The position numbers were made by a program, and so were the translations under genes. The notes beneath the pieces are model-generated. The model did no database searches. It worked only from the letters and a program-made list of their open reading frames with translations, and was not told where the DNA came from. A DNA stretch of 55,614 nucleotides from Proteromonas lacertae (lineage: Eukaryota > Sar > Bigyra > Opalinata > Proteromonadidae). The stretch spans positions 1-55,614 of the forward strand of contig NGBS01001201.1 in assembly GCA_002245135.1 (NCBI GenBank), given 5' to 3'. Shown here one piece after another: positions 1-11,824 of this stretch (positions are counted from its first letter, which is position 1; the number at the start of each line of letters is the position of its first letter).

Positions 1-1982
1 TGTCAATAATTGAGAATGTTTTTTTCTTCATGTCAAATATTACTTCACAACTGCAATCACCCAAATCTATTTTATTTAGTTTTTGCATTATACCAATATT
101 ACCATAACAGTTTCTATGAAGTAGATATATCTCACAATATTTGCCATGCTGATTACTATACATATTAGCTGATTCTACAGCCCCTATATAGAAATCAAGA
201 AATGCACTGAAGATGAGAAATAAAAGTGGTAGATTGATTTTTCCATCTTTACATTTAACAAACATCTTCTCCCATATTCGCAAGTATAATAAGAAATTGT
301 TCTTTTATCTGTGCGAAGTAAAATATGTTCATCGTAAGTAAAATGAAATTCTAAAGAATATATTTATATTCTTATACTATCATAAACCTCTAATCTCATT
401 TTATATTCTTTTGCATTCCATGTATTCTTAGCAACTACAATTAAACCACCTTCATATGGTTTACTTACTAATCCACTAATTTCACCTGTCTCTTTATTAA
501 ATGATAAACCATTTGGTAATTCTATTGATAAAATTATGACATTTATACTTGATTTGAGATAGAATTCTTCTACATCTCCATCAACTATTGGTTTTAAACA
601 TCCTTTTATATTTAAATATATCACTCCTTCATATTTAAATCCTTTTATTTTTCTATCTATCAATATTACATTACATCTTTTATATACTTTTTATTCTTAT
701 TCTTTTTCTTTCATCTTTTATAATCTCATTTATTAATTCATTCTCTCTATCTTCAATTCCTTTATTATGAATATAATAATATATATTGTTAATGTTTTCA
801 GCATGCTTTAATAAGATTTTATCATTTTCAATTATATCATATACAATTTCCATTCCACATTTCTCTACCATTACATCCAGTATTTGATATAATTCACTTT
901 CGTTTTCTCTCATAAATGTAAATAAACATTTCAAAATATTTTCATTTCTTTTCTTTCTTTTCATAAAATCATTCAATTTATATTCATTTAATAATTCGTC
1001 TAATAATTCTTTATTTTCTTCATAGATTAAACATAAGTCATTTTCATATATCAATAACATTACCATCATTTTAATAATCATATTTCCTTCAACTAATAAC
1101 ATTTCTAAATCTATTATGTTTTTCTTAACAATCTCATTATTGATCATTTCTTCTTCTATTAAAAATAGAATAGAAATGGTTTATACTTTTCATTTCGATT
1201 TCTTCATTTTCTCTTGGATAATTGTCTATCAGATATTCATATAATATTTCATTTTTGATTTTTGGAATTGAGATATATCTTATTAACTGATTTATTTCAT
1301 TTTCATTTATTCTGTTCATTATCTCTTTCATCATTTCATTTTCTTCTTCATTCAAATATTTCTCATTATTTAACATATAACCATTCAATAATTCTTTTAA
1401 TTCACTTCTATTTCCATTAAATATTACTTTATTACTAAAGATTTCTTTTATACTATTCACATTCATCTCATTCATCATTTTATCATTCAATAATCGATAA
1501 TTCTTCATACTTAAGTATTTATTCATTTCTATCTTCATTTCTAATAGATTCTTATTCTCAAGTATGTATTTCTCATTCAATAATTCAACAATTACTCTTT
1601 TATTTTTATACATTCTTTTCATTATATATTCTTTCAGTATGTTCAACAATCTATTCTCATTGTAACAAACACAAATCAATAACAGTTTAACACAGTTATT
1701 ATCTTCAACATTTATATCATTTCCTTCATAATATCTTTCTAACATCAGAAATACATCTTTATTACATCCTTCATATAACTCTAATGGTTCTTTAAACTCT
1801 TTATCTTCTAAAATCTCTCGAAATGTATCATTACAACAACACAATAATGATTTTAATGTTTTCATTTCAACATCTTCAACTAATACTCTCAAATCACCAT
1901 ATCCACACTTTATCATTTTTCGAATAAGACTATGTAGATATATTATAGCATAATTGAGCCGATTGATTATTATACCCTTCAT
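1..1982 (-). pseudogene. BTB / He_PIG / SPRY-like protein, copy A (cut by window edge, frame-broken)
   Basis: Exons join across three GTAT...TAG introns (1156-1186, 657-687, 351-377), each keeping frame. The N-terminus is a BTB/POZ-like domain (motif GDLRVLVEDVEMKTLKSLL, then a GNDINVEDNN loop). A Lys/Asn/Glu-rich helical stretch follows, then one putative-Ig (He_PIG) unit with the motif LPNGLSFNKETGEISG, then a SPRY-like C-terminus that leaves the window. BTB proteins usually recruit substrates to cullin-3 ligases and SPRY domains bind protein targets, so a ligase adaptor role is an inference. Near position 225 the SPRY-like frame differs by one base from copy B (20399-22517), so this copy reads into a stop. 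The start is the first ATG of the open frame; a further upstream exon is not excluded. The break could be a real mutation or a one-base assembly error. Confidence 0.7.
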
Positions 1983-2155
1983 TTTTATGTATATTTGATT
2001 TAATTATCATTTCTATAGTCTTAAAATTGATAAAATATGAAAAAGCTTGATACTTGTCAAATCAATGTAATTTACATGTTTAATGTCATAATCAATTTTT
2101 CATTCATTTAATGTATAAAATATAGATATAAAGGTATAAATATTTATAAATAATT
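1..2155. repeat. Segmental duplication, left copy
   Basis: This block matches 20521-22690 almost base for base (position 1 equals 20521), including about 170 nt of non-coding 5' flank. Similarity stops near 2155/22690. The left edge lies outside the window. Confidence 0.9.
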
Positions 2156-3069
2156 AATTTTCAGTTTGTATTTTTAGAACAGCTTCATAAAATATAGTTT
2201 CCATCCCCTTTTCTTTAAATATTTTAAACACCTCATTCAATTCATCATTTCCATATTCTGTGAACGTTTTAGGGAAGGTTCTTTTCTTATCAAGGTCTTC
2301 CATATCATTACAGAGTATTTTATCTACATATCTAACAACAATAGCTTTCCATCTAAGAGTTTTTAATCTTCTAACCATTTCACAACAACTTTCTTCTAAT
2401 CCTTCAATATATACTACTCCAGGATATCCTATCTTTGTACCACCATATAAACCTAATTCTGATGACCAATTGATTATTGCTTTGCGTTTAAGTGGATTTC
2501 TAATATGATGAAACCACATTATTCGAAATCCTAAATATATTTTCTGTGATGATGAAGTTTCTGATTTGTTATCATCATCATTACTCTTTTCTAATAATGA
2601 TAAAAGTTCATCTTCAACAAACAAATATGTTGAATAGATAATCACTTCATAATTCTGATTTGATAGTAAGAATTTCTCTATATTATATTGAATCTCATTT
2701 TGTTGAGAATTTGTAAGTTGAGGAGTTGTAAATGAAACCATTGGTTTAATATCTGGATATTCTGGTGGAATAGTAAAACCAACTGTGTATTTAATGGATA
2801 TTTCATCATTAATTTCTTTCTAGATCATGTGTAACAGGTGATAATACATTTATATTAAGAGATAAATCAAATTGATGAAGAGAGTCAATTTTTACATCTT
2901 TATTATCTTCTCTTAAAATATCTTTCAATGATGCAATGTAATTAAAATCGTAGTTTAGTTCTTCTAATTACAACAAAGATATGTTGACAAATATACCAGC
3001 AGAAAATATGGCATTCAACGATTCTATTTCATCCAATATTTGCATACAGTTTGAATATAAATTAGACAT
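2154..3069 (-). CDS. RWD domain / DUF1115 (RWDD2-like) protein
   Basis: Three exons (introns 2964-2996 and 2820-2847) give 284 residues. The N-terminal half is an RWD domain, recognisable by YTVGFTIPPEYPDIKPMVSF, which carries the YPxxxP motif of the fold. The C-terminal half matches DUF1115: motifs FRIMWFHHIRNPLKRKAI and the stretch around WSSELGLYGGTKIGYPGVVYIEG. RWD-DUF1115 proteins occur widely in eukaryotes and are poorly characterised; RWD folds usually mediate protein-protein contacts. The start ATG is the first in frame and gives a complete RWD domain. The 5' flank shared by the BTB duplicates ends right at this gene's stop codon, so the two genes are packed tail to head. Exon total 855 nt divides by three. 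Confidence 0.85.
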
Positions 3070-3562
3070 ATTTTATTTCATTCAACTATCAAAAATAATG
3101 TTTTAAAAATCGGAACAAAAAAAGAATTTTCATACCCCTAAATGTTAAAAATGTTCTTTTTCATTTAGAATAGGTTTAATCACCAAAACACACACAAAAT
3201 TTTATAGTATATATACATATACATGAGTATAGATAAGTCATTAGAACATTCCCTTTATACTGTCCATCAAAACATCTTCTTGTCTACTTTGACGAATTCT
3301 ATTTTTCAAAAACTTTAATTTACTTCTCCTGACAAGTCTATCGTATAAATAAAATGAGGCGACTAAATCAGGCACGATTTCTTTAATAATTCTTAAAAGA
3401 AGATCTATCAAGATTTAACATATGATGAAGCACTATCAAGATGCTTAAATATATTCAAAATAACAACAATAATTATTAATTATAGTTATTTTCAGAATTC
3501 CATACAAACAAATCATTTTTAAAACAACATTTGACAGAATTTATAAAATTATCAACAAACAT
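3070..3562. other. Intergenic stretch with one possible orphan exon
   Basis: AT-rich sequence of 493 bp between the RWD gene and the Ig-repeat gene. Apart from the open stretch at 3241-3414 listed separately I see nothing recognisable. Confidence 0.5.
3241..3414 (-). CDS. Possible small terminal exon, unknown protein
   Basis: An open stretch of 57 codons ends in TAA and has coding-like composition: an aliphatic start (ILIDLLLRIIKEIVPDLV), then a basic patch (RLVRRSKLKFLKNRIRQ). It has no ATG of its own. A clean splice to an upstream exon could not be fixed, although an acceptor-like GATAG sits at its start. It could be the last exon of a small gene or chance. Confidence 0.3.
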   Translation of the reverse strand: MLIDLLLRIIKEIVPDLVASFYLYDRLVRRSKLKFLKNRIRQSRQEDVLMDSIKGMF

Positions 3563-6500
3563 CTACATGTGAATTCCTTTAGAGTCAATAATTTGTCTCT
3601 TCTTATCAGCATTAACCTTTTTAATAGCATTTCTTCTATAAATACAGAAAACAACTACTAAAACTATCAAGGCAACTGCAATTACACAAGCTATTATTAC
3701 ACCAACTATTAATCCAGTTTGGATTGTACAATCATCATTAATACCTCCCCATACAGCTCCAGTATCAGTAGGAAGACATTTTCTAAATTTATTACCACTA
3801 TAAGCTCCTTTACATCCAAGATAATTAACACTTCCCATCTCTGTCATACTCCATTCACCATCTGTTGAACAATACTTAATAACAACTTCAATATTAATAG
3901 AAACATTTACACTTCCTTGATCATTATACACAGTGAATATATATGTTTGATTCTTACTGTCACTAACTGGAGTTCCTGATATTAAACCATTCATTTCATT
4001 GAATTTAATACCAATTGGTAATTCTGGTTCACATTTATATTTCAATGTTCTTGCAGTTGCTTCAAATAATAGAGTTGGTTCAATATAAAGGTTCTTAGTA
4101 AAAGCATAATAATTATTATATGATAAGATAACTGGAACAATTGGTTTTGTGAATGATAATAATATTTGTATTGTAGCTTCACCATCAGCATTTCTTAAGT
4201 AAAAAGTATAATATTTACTTCCTGTTGTTGTTTTAACTGTTCCAGATATTTCACCTGTTTTTTCATTCAATACTAATCCTTCTGGTAATGAGGGATTTAC
4301 AGTGTATGTAATATTTAAACCATTATCTTCAAACAGTTTAATACTCTCTACACTATCTCCATAATTCAATACATATTCATCTTTTTGTGATATAACTACT
4401 GGTTTTTTAGTTTCTTCTATTGTAAATGGAATTGTTACATCAATTTTGCCTGTTCCTTCAGTCGTTGCTGATGCTGTTATTGTGAATATTCCACTACTCG
4501 GTTCTTTAACAGCTACTTTACCATATAATCTTCCTGTTTTTCCATCTAATTTCATTGATTTTGGTAAATCACCTCCACTTAAGAAGTAAGATAAACTCTT
4601 TCCTGCTATTTGATATAATACTAAATCTTTATAATCAACACCATAATAAAACGTATAAGAATCAACTTTATCTATTACAACAGGAGATTCACTTAATATT
4701 ACATTTATCTTTATCATAATACCAACAGAATCATATTGATTCTTTATAGTGAATGTAAATAATCCATTTTCTAATTCTTCTAATGGTGATCCTGATATTT
4801 TACCAGTATATCCATCCATTGTTAAACCTTGAGGTAATGGAGGTTTAACTGATATATCTAATTCATTACCAATTACAGTGAATAAAACAGCAGATTCAGT
4901 CTTAACACCAACATAGAATGTATAATCAGTTACATAACTAGTAATAACTGGACTATTAGAATGATCAACTGACAGTGATACTTGAACTTCAGTTGAACCA
5001 AAATCATTAACTAAAGTGAAGGTGTATAATGCTAATGGAATTTCACTTAAACATTTTGCATTATAAATACCATAATTATATGGTTGTTGTTGTTTAATAC
5101 ATGTTGGTAATGGCGGATTAATACTCATACTCCTAATATAACCAGTATAGGTAAATAATACAACACCTTCTTCAGTTTTACCAGTAATAAATGAATATTT
5201 CTCTTTTTTAGTCAATATTTCTGGCTTAATTGGACAAGTATTTTGTATTTCTCTCCATTGTGGTTTCTTACCTGTTGGACATAAGAATGTTCTATAACCT
5301 TCTAATCCATTTGGACAATCGACTGTTATATTATCACCACCCTTCGTGTAAGGTAAAATATCAGTTTTCATACAGTAGAATATATTACAAACTCCAGGCA
5401 TAAAATCAGATATAATAATACTAGAACTATCTGGATTTGCAGTCATATTCAATTGTAATTCATTGGTAAGATAATTATTTTCATAAATATCAGTATCAAT
5501 TATTTCATAATCATATGCTGGTTTTTTAATCTCCAATGTTGTTATTTTCTTTATTCCTTCGGTAGTCTTTTGATTTATATCAATTGACAGTGGATTATCT
5601 GTAGACATATATTTTGATGGATTAACAAACATAAATCTATTGATATAGACAAATTTATATTCTCCAAAACTAATTGTTAGATATGGTTTACCAACTATAC
5701 CACCTGTACCACCCATGTAATATGTTATTTCATTAGAATCCATTGCATATCTTTTTGGAGTATAATCAGAACCTTCTGGATAAGCATCAGACACTATACC
5801 AAATGTATTGAGTCTTGTACATGATTCTTGATCTATTGATAAATTATGAATAAATAAATATACTATCACCATTAAGATCAACTGAGTAGAATTTAACATC
5901 ATTCAACTTATCACTATCATCATACTTATGTAATTCAATGGCAATTAATACTTCACGGTTATTAAACATTGATATTGGTAAAACATAAGTAACTGGTGTT
6001 ATTGCATCAAATCTATTTGTAGCTTTATGAGTGTCACTTAATTGTCCACTATATTATAATTATTATAGATATATTTATACGCTGGTAAATTGATACGACC
6101 AACTTCTGTTTCATTTACATAATAAACAAATCCAGTAAATACATCAATACGAGTATAAAAAGCTGAGAATGAATCTAAATCATGAACAGGAATAATCTTT
6201 CTCAAGTAGAGTGTATTACTACTACTTGTATCAATATCTTCTAATTTTGAACTACTCCATACACTAGTAAAACCATTCTTATTCCATCCTTGTTCATATT
6301 TTAAACTATATTGCCATGTAGTTGAAGAATCAACACCATAACTCACTATTTATATTATTAATAATAATTATATACAATGCAATGGTGCTGTATATTCATG
6401 TGGTCCATCACCAGTCTTTATACTACAATGACCCATTGGAGCTTCATAAAAGAATACATCTGCATAACCACCATTCCAACCTTGACCTTCAGCTGCATCT

Positions 6501-9500
6501 GTTCTACATTTTAATGTATAATCACCTTGAGGAACACATTTATAATAATGACTATCTAAATCATATTCACCTATTTTTAATGTTACATTATTATTTGAAT
6601 CTCTTATTTCTACATTAACATATTGTCTTCCATATCCTGTAGCCATTGCATAAACATGTAATAACGCATATCCTTTATCAATACATTCTATTATAATTAA
6701 ATATAATAATAATAAGTATAATATACTTGTTAAAACTACTTCAATTGTTATATTTAATGATACTGTATGACCTGATAATGATACAGCTGAAACAGTATAA
6801 ACCTTTTTTGGATAATTCTTCAAACACATACCTCCCAACAATCCATTATTTTTAGATATTGTTATTCCTTCAGGTAATTCTGGTTCAACTTTAAAATCAC
6901 TCAATACATTATAAAATGAAGCTTCTAAAGTTCTGTCTATATATTGTTCAAATACCATTTCTGTTGTAGAATATGTAATTGGTGAAGGTACATCAGCTAT
7001 TCATTATATTATGATATATATATATATATATATATATACTTGCATGAAATCTCACTATTGCTTTACCACCACTATAACCTCCTCCATATTTAGTTACATT
7101 GGATATCACAACACCATTCATCAATATTTCCACTCTAAATGTTGAATAATATCCTAAATTATTCCATATATTAGCAGTATATTCAGCATTCTTTAAACAT
7201 ATTGTCTTAGTCCATTTCTCTTTAGGTTGTTTTATATCAATTGCACTAATTACACTCTTACCAGTTGAATCAACTAATGAGAATTCATAACTTGATCCTG
7301 TTGGTGATAATGTGAATAGTGCTAAGTCTTCATCCTCTTTACATTGATCTTCTACTGTAATTGTAATATTACTTGTTGTACAACCAGCACCATTACATGC
7401 TTGGATTAATAATGCAAATTCACCTAGTTGTGTAGCATAACCTTCTATTGTAGCTTTATCATTGTCAAATGTTGATAAAGGCAATTCACCTGTCAGATAA
7501 TAACCAGCTACAGCTGCACCACTATCATCTGATAATGTGAACTTTATTACTGAACCTAATGCAATTGTTCCAGTATTATAATATTTATCACTTGTTAATT
7601 CATTGAATATATAGACGTTTGATGGTGCTTTAATATCTTCAACAGATATAAAGACAGTCGTTTCTAATGGATCTCTCTTAGTGAACGTAGCTGTAATAAC
7701 ATATTCATCTCTTTTAGTAGCTACAATGGGTAATCCTTCAATATAACCAGTAGTTTCATCGAAAGAAATACCTTGGGGCAAATCTTTATTGATCGAAAAT
7801 TTTGGCTTATCACTTTCTTCTATTGTAATACCATTGAAGAGTGGTTTATTAGATACTGGAATAGCTACATCAATTAAATAAGATGATATTACATAGGTAT
7901 ATTCCAATCTACTTGGTGGATCTATATTAAAAACATAATGAAAATTATAAAATACTATAAAATAATAATTCTGATGGATAATGATAATCTGAATCATCTG
8001 GTCCTTTAATTAACAATTCAACAGTAGAAGCACCTTTATATTGTGTATATTCCAACATAAAATATTGATTCAATTCATCATCATATACTTCAATATCTTG
8101 AGTAACAGTTGAATTCTGATTACCTTTATAAGAAAATGCTCTAACTTCATAACTACTCTTCAATTTAATATTACAACTATCATCACATGTTAATTTATAT
8201 GAATATATTCCACTTTTGGGGTATTTAATTACTCCTTCCCAATGTACACCATATTCACTCATAAACTCAGCTCCCAAGCCTTTCCATACCACTATATCAG
8301 GACTATATTCTTTATTGGCGATTTCTTCAATACGTAATACTTTCAAATGTGATCCTTCTTCATTTCTATTGGGTAAGAAATCCTGAAGTCTTGGAAATGA
8401 ATCATATTTCATATAATAAGCAACTAATCCTTTTAGGAATATATCTGTAACCTCAATAGTGATGTTAAATATATTTGTATTAGCATGAGACGAATAACAG
8501 TAAACTGAATAAGAATTAGTTGATACATCATTGCTTGTACCTGATAATGTACCTGTTTTGATTTTATAACCAGCTGGTAATGGTGGAATTGTTGTACAAG
8601 TATCAGCCATCTGTAACTGTAAATTCTATTTGTTGTTCTACACCTTTACCCCATGAATAACTTGATTTGAAGAATATTAAGGAGTGTGCTGCTTTATAAC
8701 TGGGTTCTATGCTTAAAATAAAGAATATATATATATACTGTTATATAATTCAACATGTTGTTTTTCACCATTTCCTATTTTCACTTTAAAATCAAAACCA
8801 TATCCACCATAAAGGCCCACTATCACCACTTCTTTGCATTCCTGAGATAACATGATATTTAAATGAGTAATAACCAGCATCTAAGCTAATTGGTTCACTT
8901 GATAATTCTACTGTACTTCCATTGCATGTTAAGTAGCTTGAGACTATAATATTTCCATCTAATTCAATTAATGAACCATAATCTGACTGAATGTAGAATG
9001 TATATGTATTTTTCACTTCAACATTGATAAATCCTGTAATATTGATATACAAAAATCTAAATTCACCTTTCTTATCAATATCATAACCAAATATTTCAGC
9101 AACTCTTTCTAATGTCAAATCTAATCCAAAAAAGTCGAGTGGTCCAGCTGGTAAACTACCTTCACGTGAACCTGAGTCATATATTGTTGTCTGTGGACAA
9201 TCTGCCCAATAGGGTGTAGCATATACAAAATTAGCTATATTAAAGTATTCATTATCTAAAAAATCTACAGTAAATGTATATTCATAATTGCTTGAACTTG
9301 TAACTGTTATCACTACCTCACCTGTTGTTGACTCATTCTTATGGTATAACGATAACTCTCCAGTGTTTTTGTCGAATGCTAATTCTTCAGATGTAAGGAC
9401 TCTTGATGCTGAAATAGTATACCTAAAACAATTAAGAAAAATCTATATACATTTCACCATTTTTGGCATTTAAAGGCTTTAGAACTTGTTTTTCTTCTCT

Positions 9501-9668
9501 TGGGAGTTTCAATAAAGAGACTGGATAATAAAATTTACCCAATTCATCACTACTCAGAATAGATGATTCATTTCTTTCTCTCTCATCTTTCTTACGAATT
9601 GCTTCTGTTGATGTGATTAACAAGCAAAAGTCAACCAATAATAAAACATATGCAAGTGATTTTGTCAT
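3563..9668 (-). CDS. Giant type I membrane protein with PA14 domains and He_PIG Ig-like repeats
   Basis: Nine exons, about 1,944 residues. Introns: 9423-9450, 8707-8738, 7922-7955, 6997-7039, 6688-6726, 6346-6375, 6049-6080 and 5833-5863. It opens with a signal peptide (MTKSLAYVLLLVDFCLLITS). Two PA14-like modules (about 9300-8800 and 8430-7960) are embedded among nine or ten putative-Ig repeats with the pattern LPxGhxhxxxTGxhxG. Gly-rich Cys modules lie between (7380-7050, 6680-6380). One transmembrane helix (about 3640-3720, IVGVIIACVIAVALIVLVVV) precedes a short basic tail. The fold content suggests a cell-surface adhesin or carbohydrate-binding receptor (inference). The frame moves by +1 twice, at GG runs near 8816 and 8607; otherwise the reading is open throughout. 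The apparent hydrophobic start at 5902 is only intron read-through. Confidence 0.85.
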
Positions 9669-9905
9669 GTATTTTTATCGCAAATTTCGATTGAAATTTT
9701 TAAACCAAATAGCCAATCAGATTTAAGACACAATGGCTTGATCAGTCAAGCTGTGAAGAAAATGATAGAATTTTTCTGTATTACTGTAATTATCACTATA
9801 ATTATCTGTTGTACCAAGTTGCTGATTTAGATCACACAGATTGGTGAATCTAAATAAGAAAATAACAAATATATAAAATAACAATTAGAAAAATGTATTT
9901 GCACT

Positions 9906-11767
9906 CTAGTCTTTCTTTTCCTCCTGGATCTGTTGGAACATAATTATCTGTTCAATTTGTTTTATTTCAGGTAATTTTTCTTTTCCAAATTCTATAACCA
10001 ACGTAGCATCACTAACATCCATATGCATCTTCAAATAGTCACTCACTTTATTATAAAACTCAGTACCAACTTTTTTAATCACTCTCTTCTTAATTGTGTA
10101 AGTGTCTATTCTTCCAAATTCAGCTGGAGGTAAATCAAATTCAATATCTCTAGTCAATTGTCTTCTCAATGCTTCTAATTTTATACGATTCTTCATATCA
10201 GCTTCTATGGTTTCATCTAAAATTCCAAATTCATCAGCTATAATACATACATAATATATGATATATACTAGTATCATTAGGTCTAAATTCATCAACAGGT
10301 GTATATGTTTTACTATCTTCAATACCATCATCATGTATAATCATTGTACCAAAATCTTGATCCTCTTTTGTATCTTCAAGGCCATACATTGTTCCACCAA
10401 ATGCATCAGTTTTCATTTCATTTCTATTGTTGAATGAACTTGGATGATGAGGTAATTCTGGTCTTTTTGTTACTGGTTCAGCTATTCGAACAGATTGGTG
10501 CTTCCTTGCTTCTTTATGGAATATTGAATTAGCTGTTAATGTATTTACATCTTTCACTATCATTGTACCATTAACATTTTCAATATTTACACTATCTTTC
10601 ATTATGACTGTTGAATCTTCGATACTATTTTCAATACCATCAAATTCTTGTAATGTTGGTAATATTTTGCCACTTGGAGCAGTAAATTCACTTAATTTTG
10701 ATTCATCGATTTTTGCACCTACTGTTTTTCTAGTTAATACATTTGGAGATGAAGCAGATAAAAACTACAATATATATATTTATAAGTATCACTTATACAT
10801 CATAATTCTTTAGGTGATTTAAATATCTCATTGATTGATGTTTATTTAGAGGAACTTTTTCTATCTTTTTATCTAATTCTTGCTCTATTTATATGTTATT
10901 AACTATATTTATTGTATTTATACGTAAACTGTCCATGTATTTAGTCATAATTGGTAAATTCAATATTTCTTGACAATTTGGTCTTTGCAACGGATCTTTA
11001 TTCATTAACAAATGGACTAAATCATGTAATTCCTGTGAATAACCATTCGGTATATCAGGAAAGTCACAATTACAAATTTTCATAACAATTACCATTAAAT
11101 TACCATTAAAAGGATGATTATAAGAACATAATTCATATAATATAATACCTAATGCCCAAACATCAGATTTACTGTCATATGGCTTACCTTGGCATAATTC
11201 AGGTGATAAATAATAGGGAGTACCTATGGCTGTTAATGCCTTTTGTGCTGTACATTGAAGTACTTTGGATATACCAAAATCACCTATCTTACAGTTGTTC
11301 TGTCCATCCAGAAAAACATTGTTGGATTTTAAATCTCTATGAAGAATTTTCTTTGAATGAATTAGTAGTAAACCACAACATATTTGATAAAAATAGTGTA
11401 GAATTTCCTATTTATTATAGATTTATAAAAAAATCACTAATACGTTTTCCTTCATCACATTTCCATCATCTTTATATTTCTTAATGACTGACTCTAATTC
11501 ACCACCAGCACAATATTCCATAACTATATGTAAATTTATTTGTCTCTCATCCAAAAAACTCTCAAAATAGCTCACAATATAACTATCATTGAACATTTTT
11601 AAAATTTCAACTTCTTGCTTTGCTTTTTCTCGTTCTTCTTTAGAATCCATATCTGAAAGTTTTATTTTCTTCATACAATACAATTGACCTGTTGGTTTAT
11701 ATTCTACCAAATAAGCAGAACCATATGAACCTTGGCCTAGCTTTTTCTTCTTTTCGTAGTTATTCAT
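9906..11767 (-). CDS. NIMA-related (NEK) serine/threonine kinase with C-terminal extension
   Basis: Five exons (introns 11408-11443, 10885-10923, 10765-10798, 10238-10268) give 573 residues. The kinase domain is complete: glycine loop GQGSYG at 11-16, lysine near 33, HRDLKSNN from 131, DFG at 151-153, GTPYYLSPE activation segment, and a GNLMVIVMKI stretch after subdomain IX as in NEKs. About 310 residues follow, Ser/Thr- and Asp-rich, with an odd repeated motif (GTMIV, GTMYG, GTMII) and a helical end. NEK kinases act in flagellar length control, basal bodies and the cell cycle, which fits the SHIPPO gene nearby. The first intron makes a naive reading stop after VMKEN. The start codon lies 57 bp from the divergent cyclase start. 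Confidence 0.93.
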
Positions 11768-11824
11768 TTTAAATTTTTAAAGCTTGAGGCTCGAGTTACA
11801 AACGATTTTTCTTTTTATCAAAAT
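11768..11824. promoter_or_regulatory. Shared divergent promoter, NEK kinase / membrane cyclase
   Basis: Only 57 bp separate the two start codons, so both promoters and both 5' leaders must fit here or overlap the genes. It contains a GGCTCGAG palindromic patch. No TATA-like box can be assigned with confidence in such AT-rich DNA. Confidence 0.6.

Noticed and set aside
5839-5902. Hydrophobic start MMLNSTQLILMVIVYLFIHNL as a signal peptide of a separate 779-residue protein
   Set aside because: It is read-through of the 31-nt intron 5833-5863 and the preceding exon in the wrong frame. Splicing joins the flanking exons in one frame of the giant Ig protein.
7013-7039. TA microsatellites (also near 29567, 43283, 30010) as functional repeats
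   Set aside because: They lie inside introns and fit simple slippage in AT-rich DNA.
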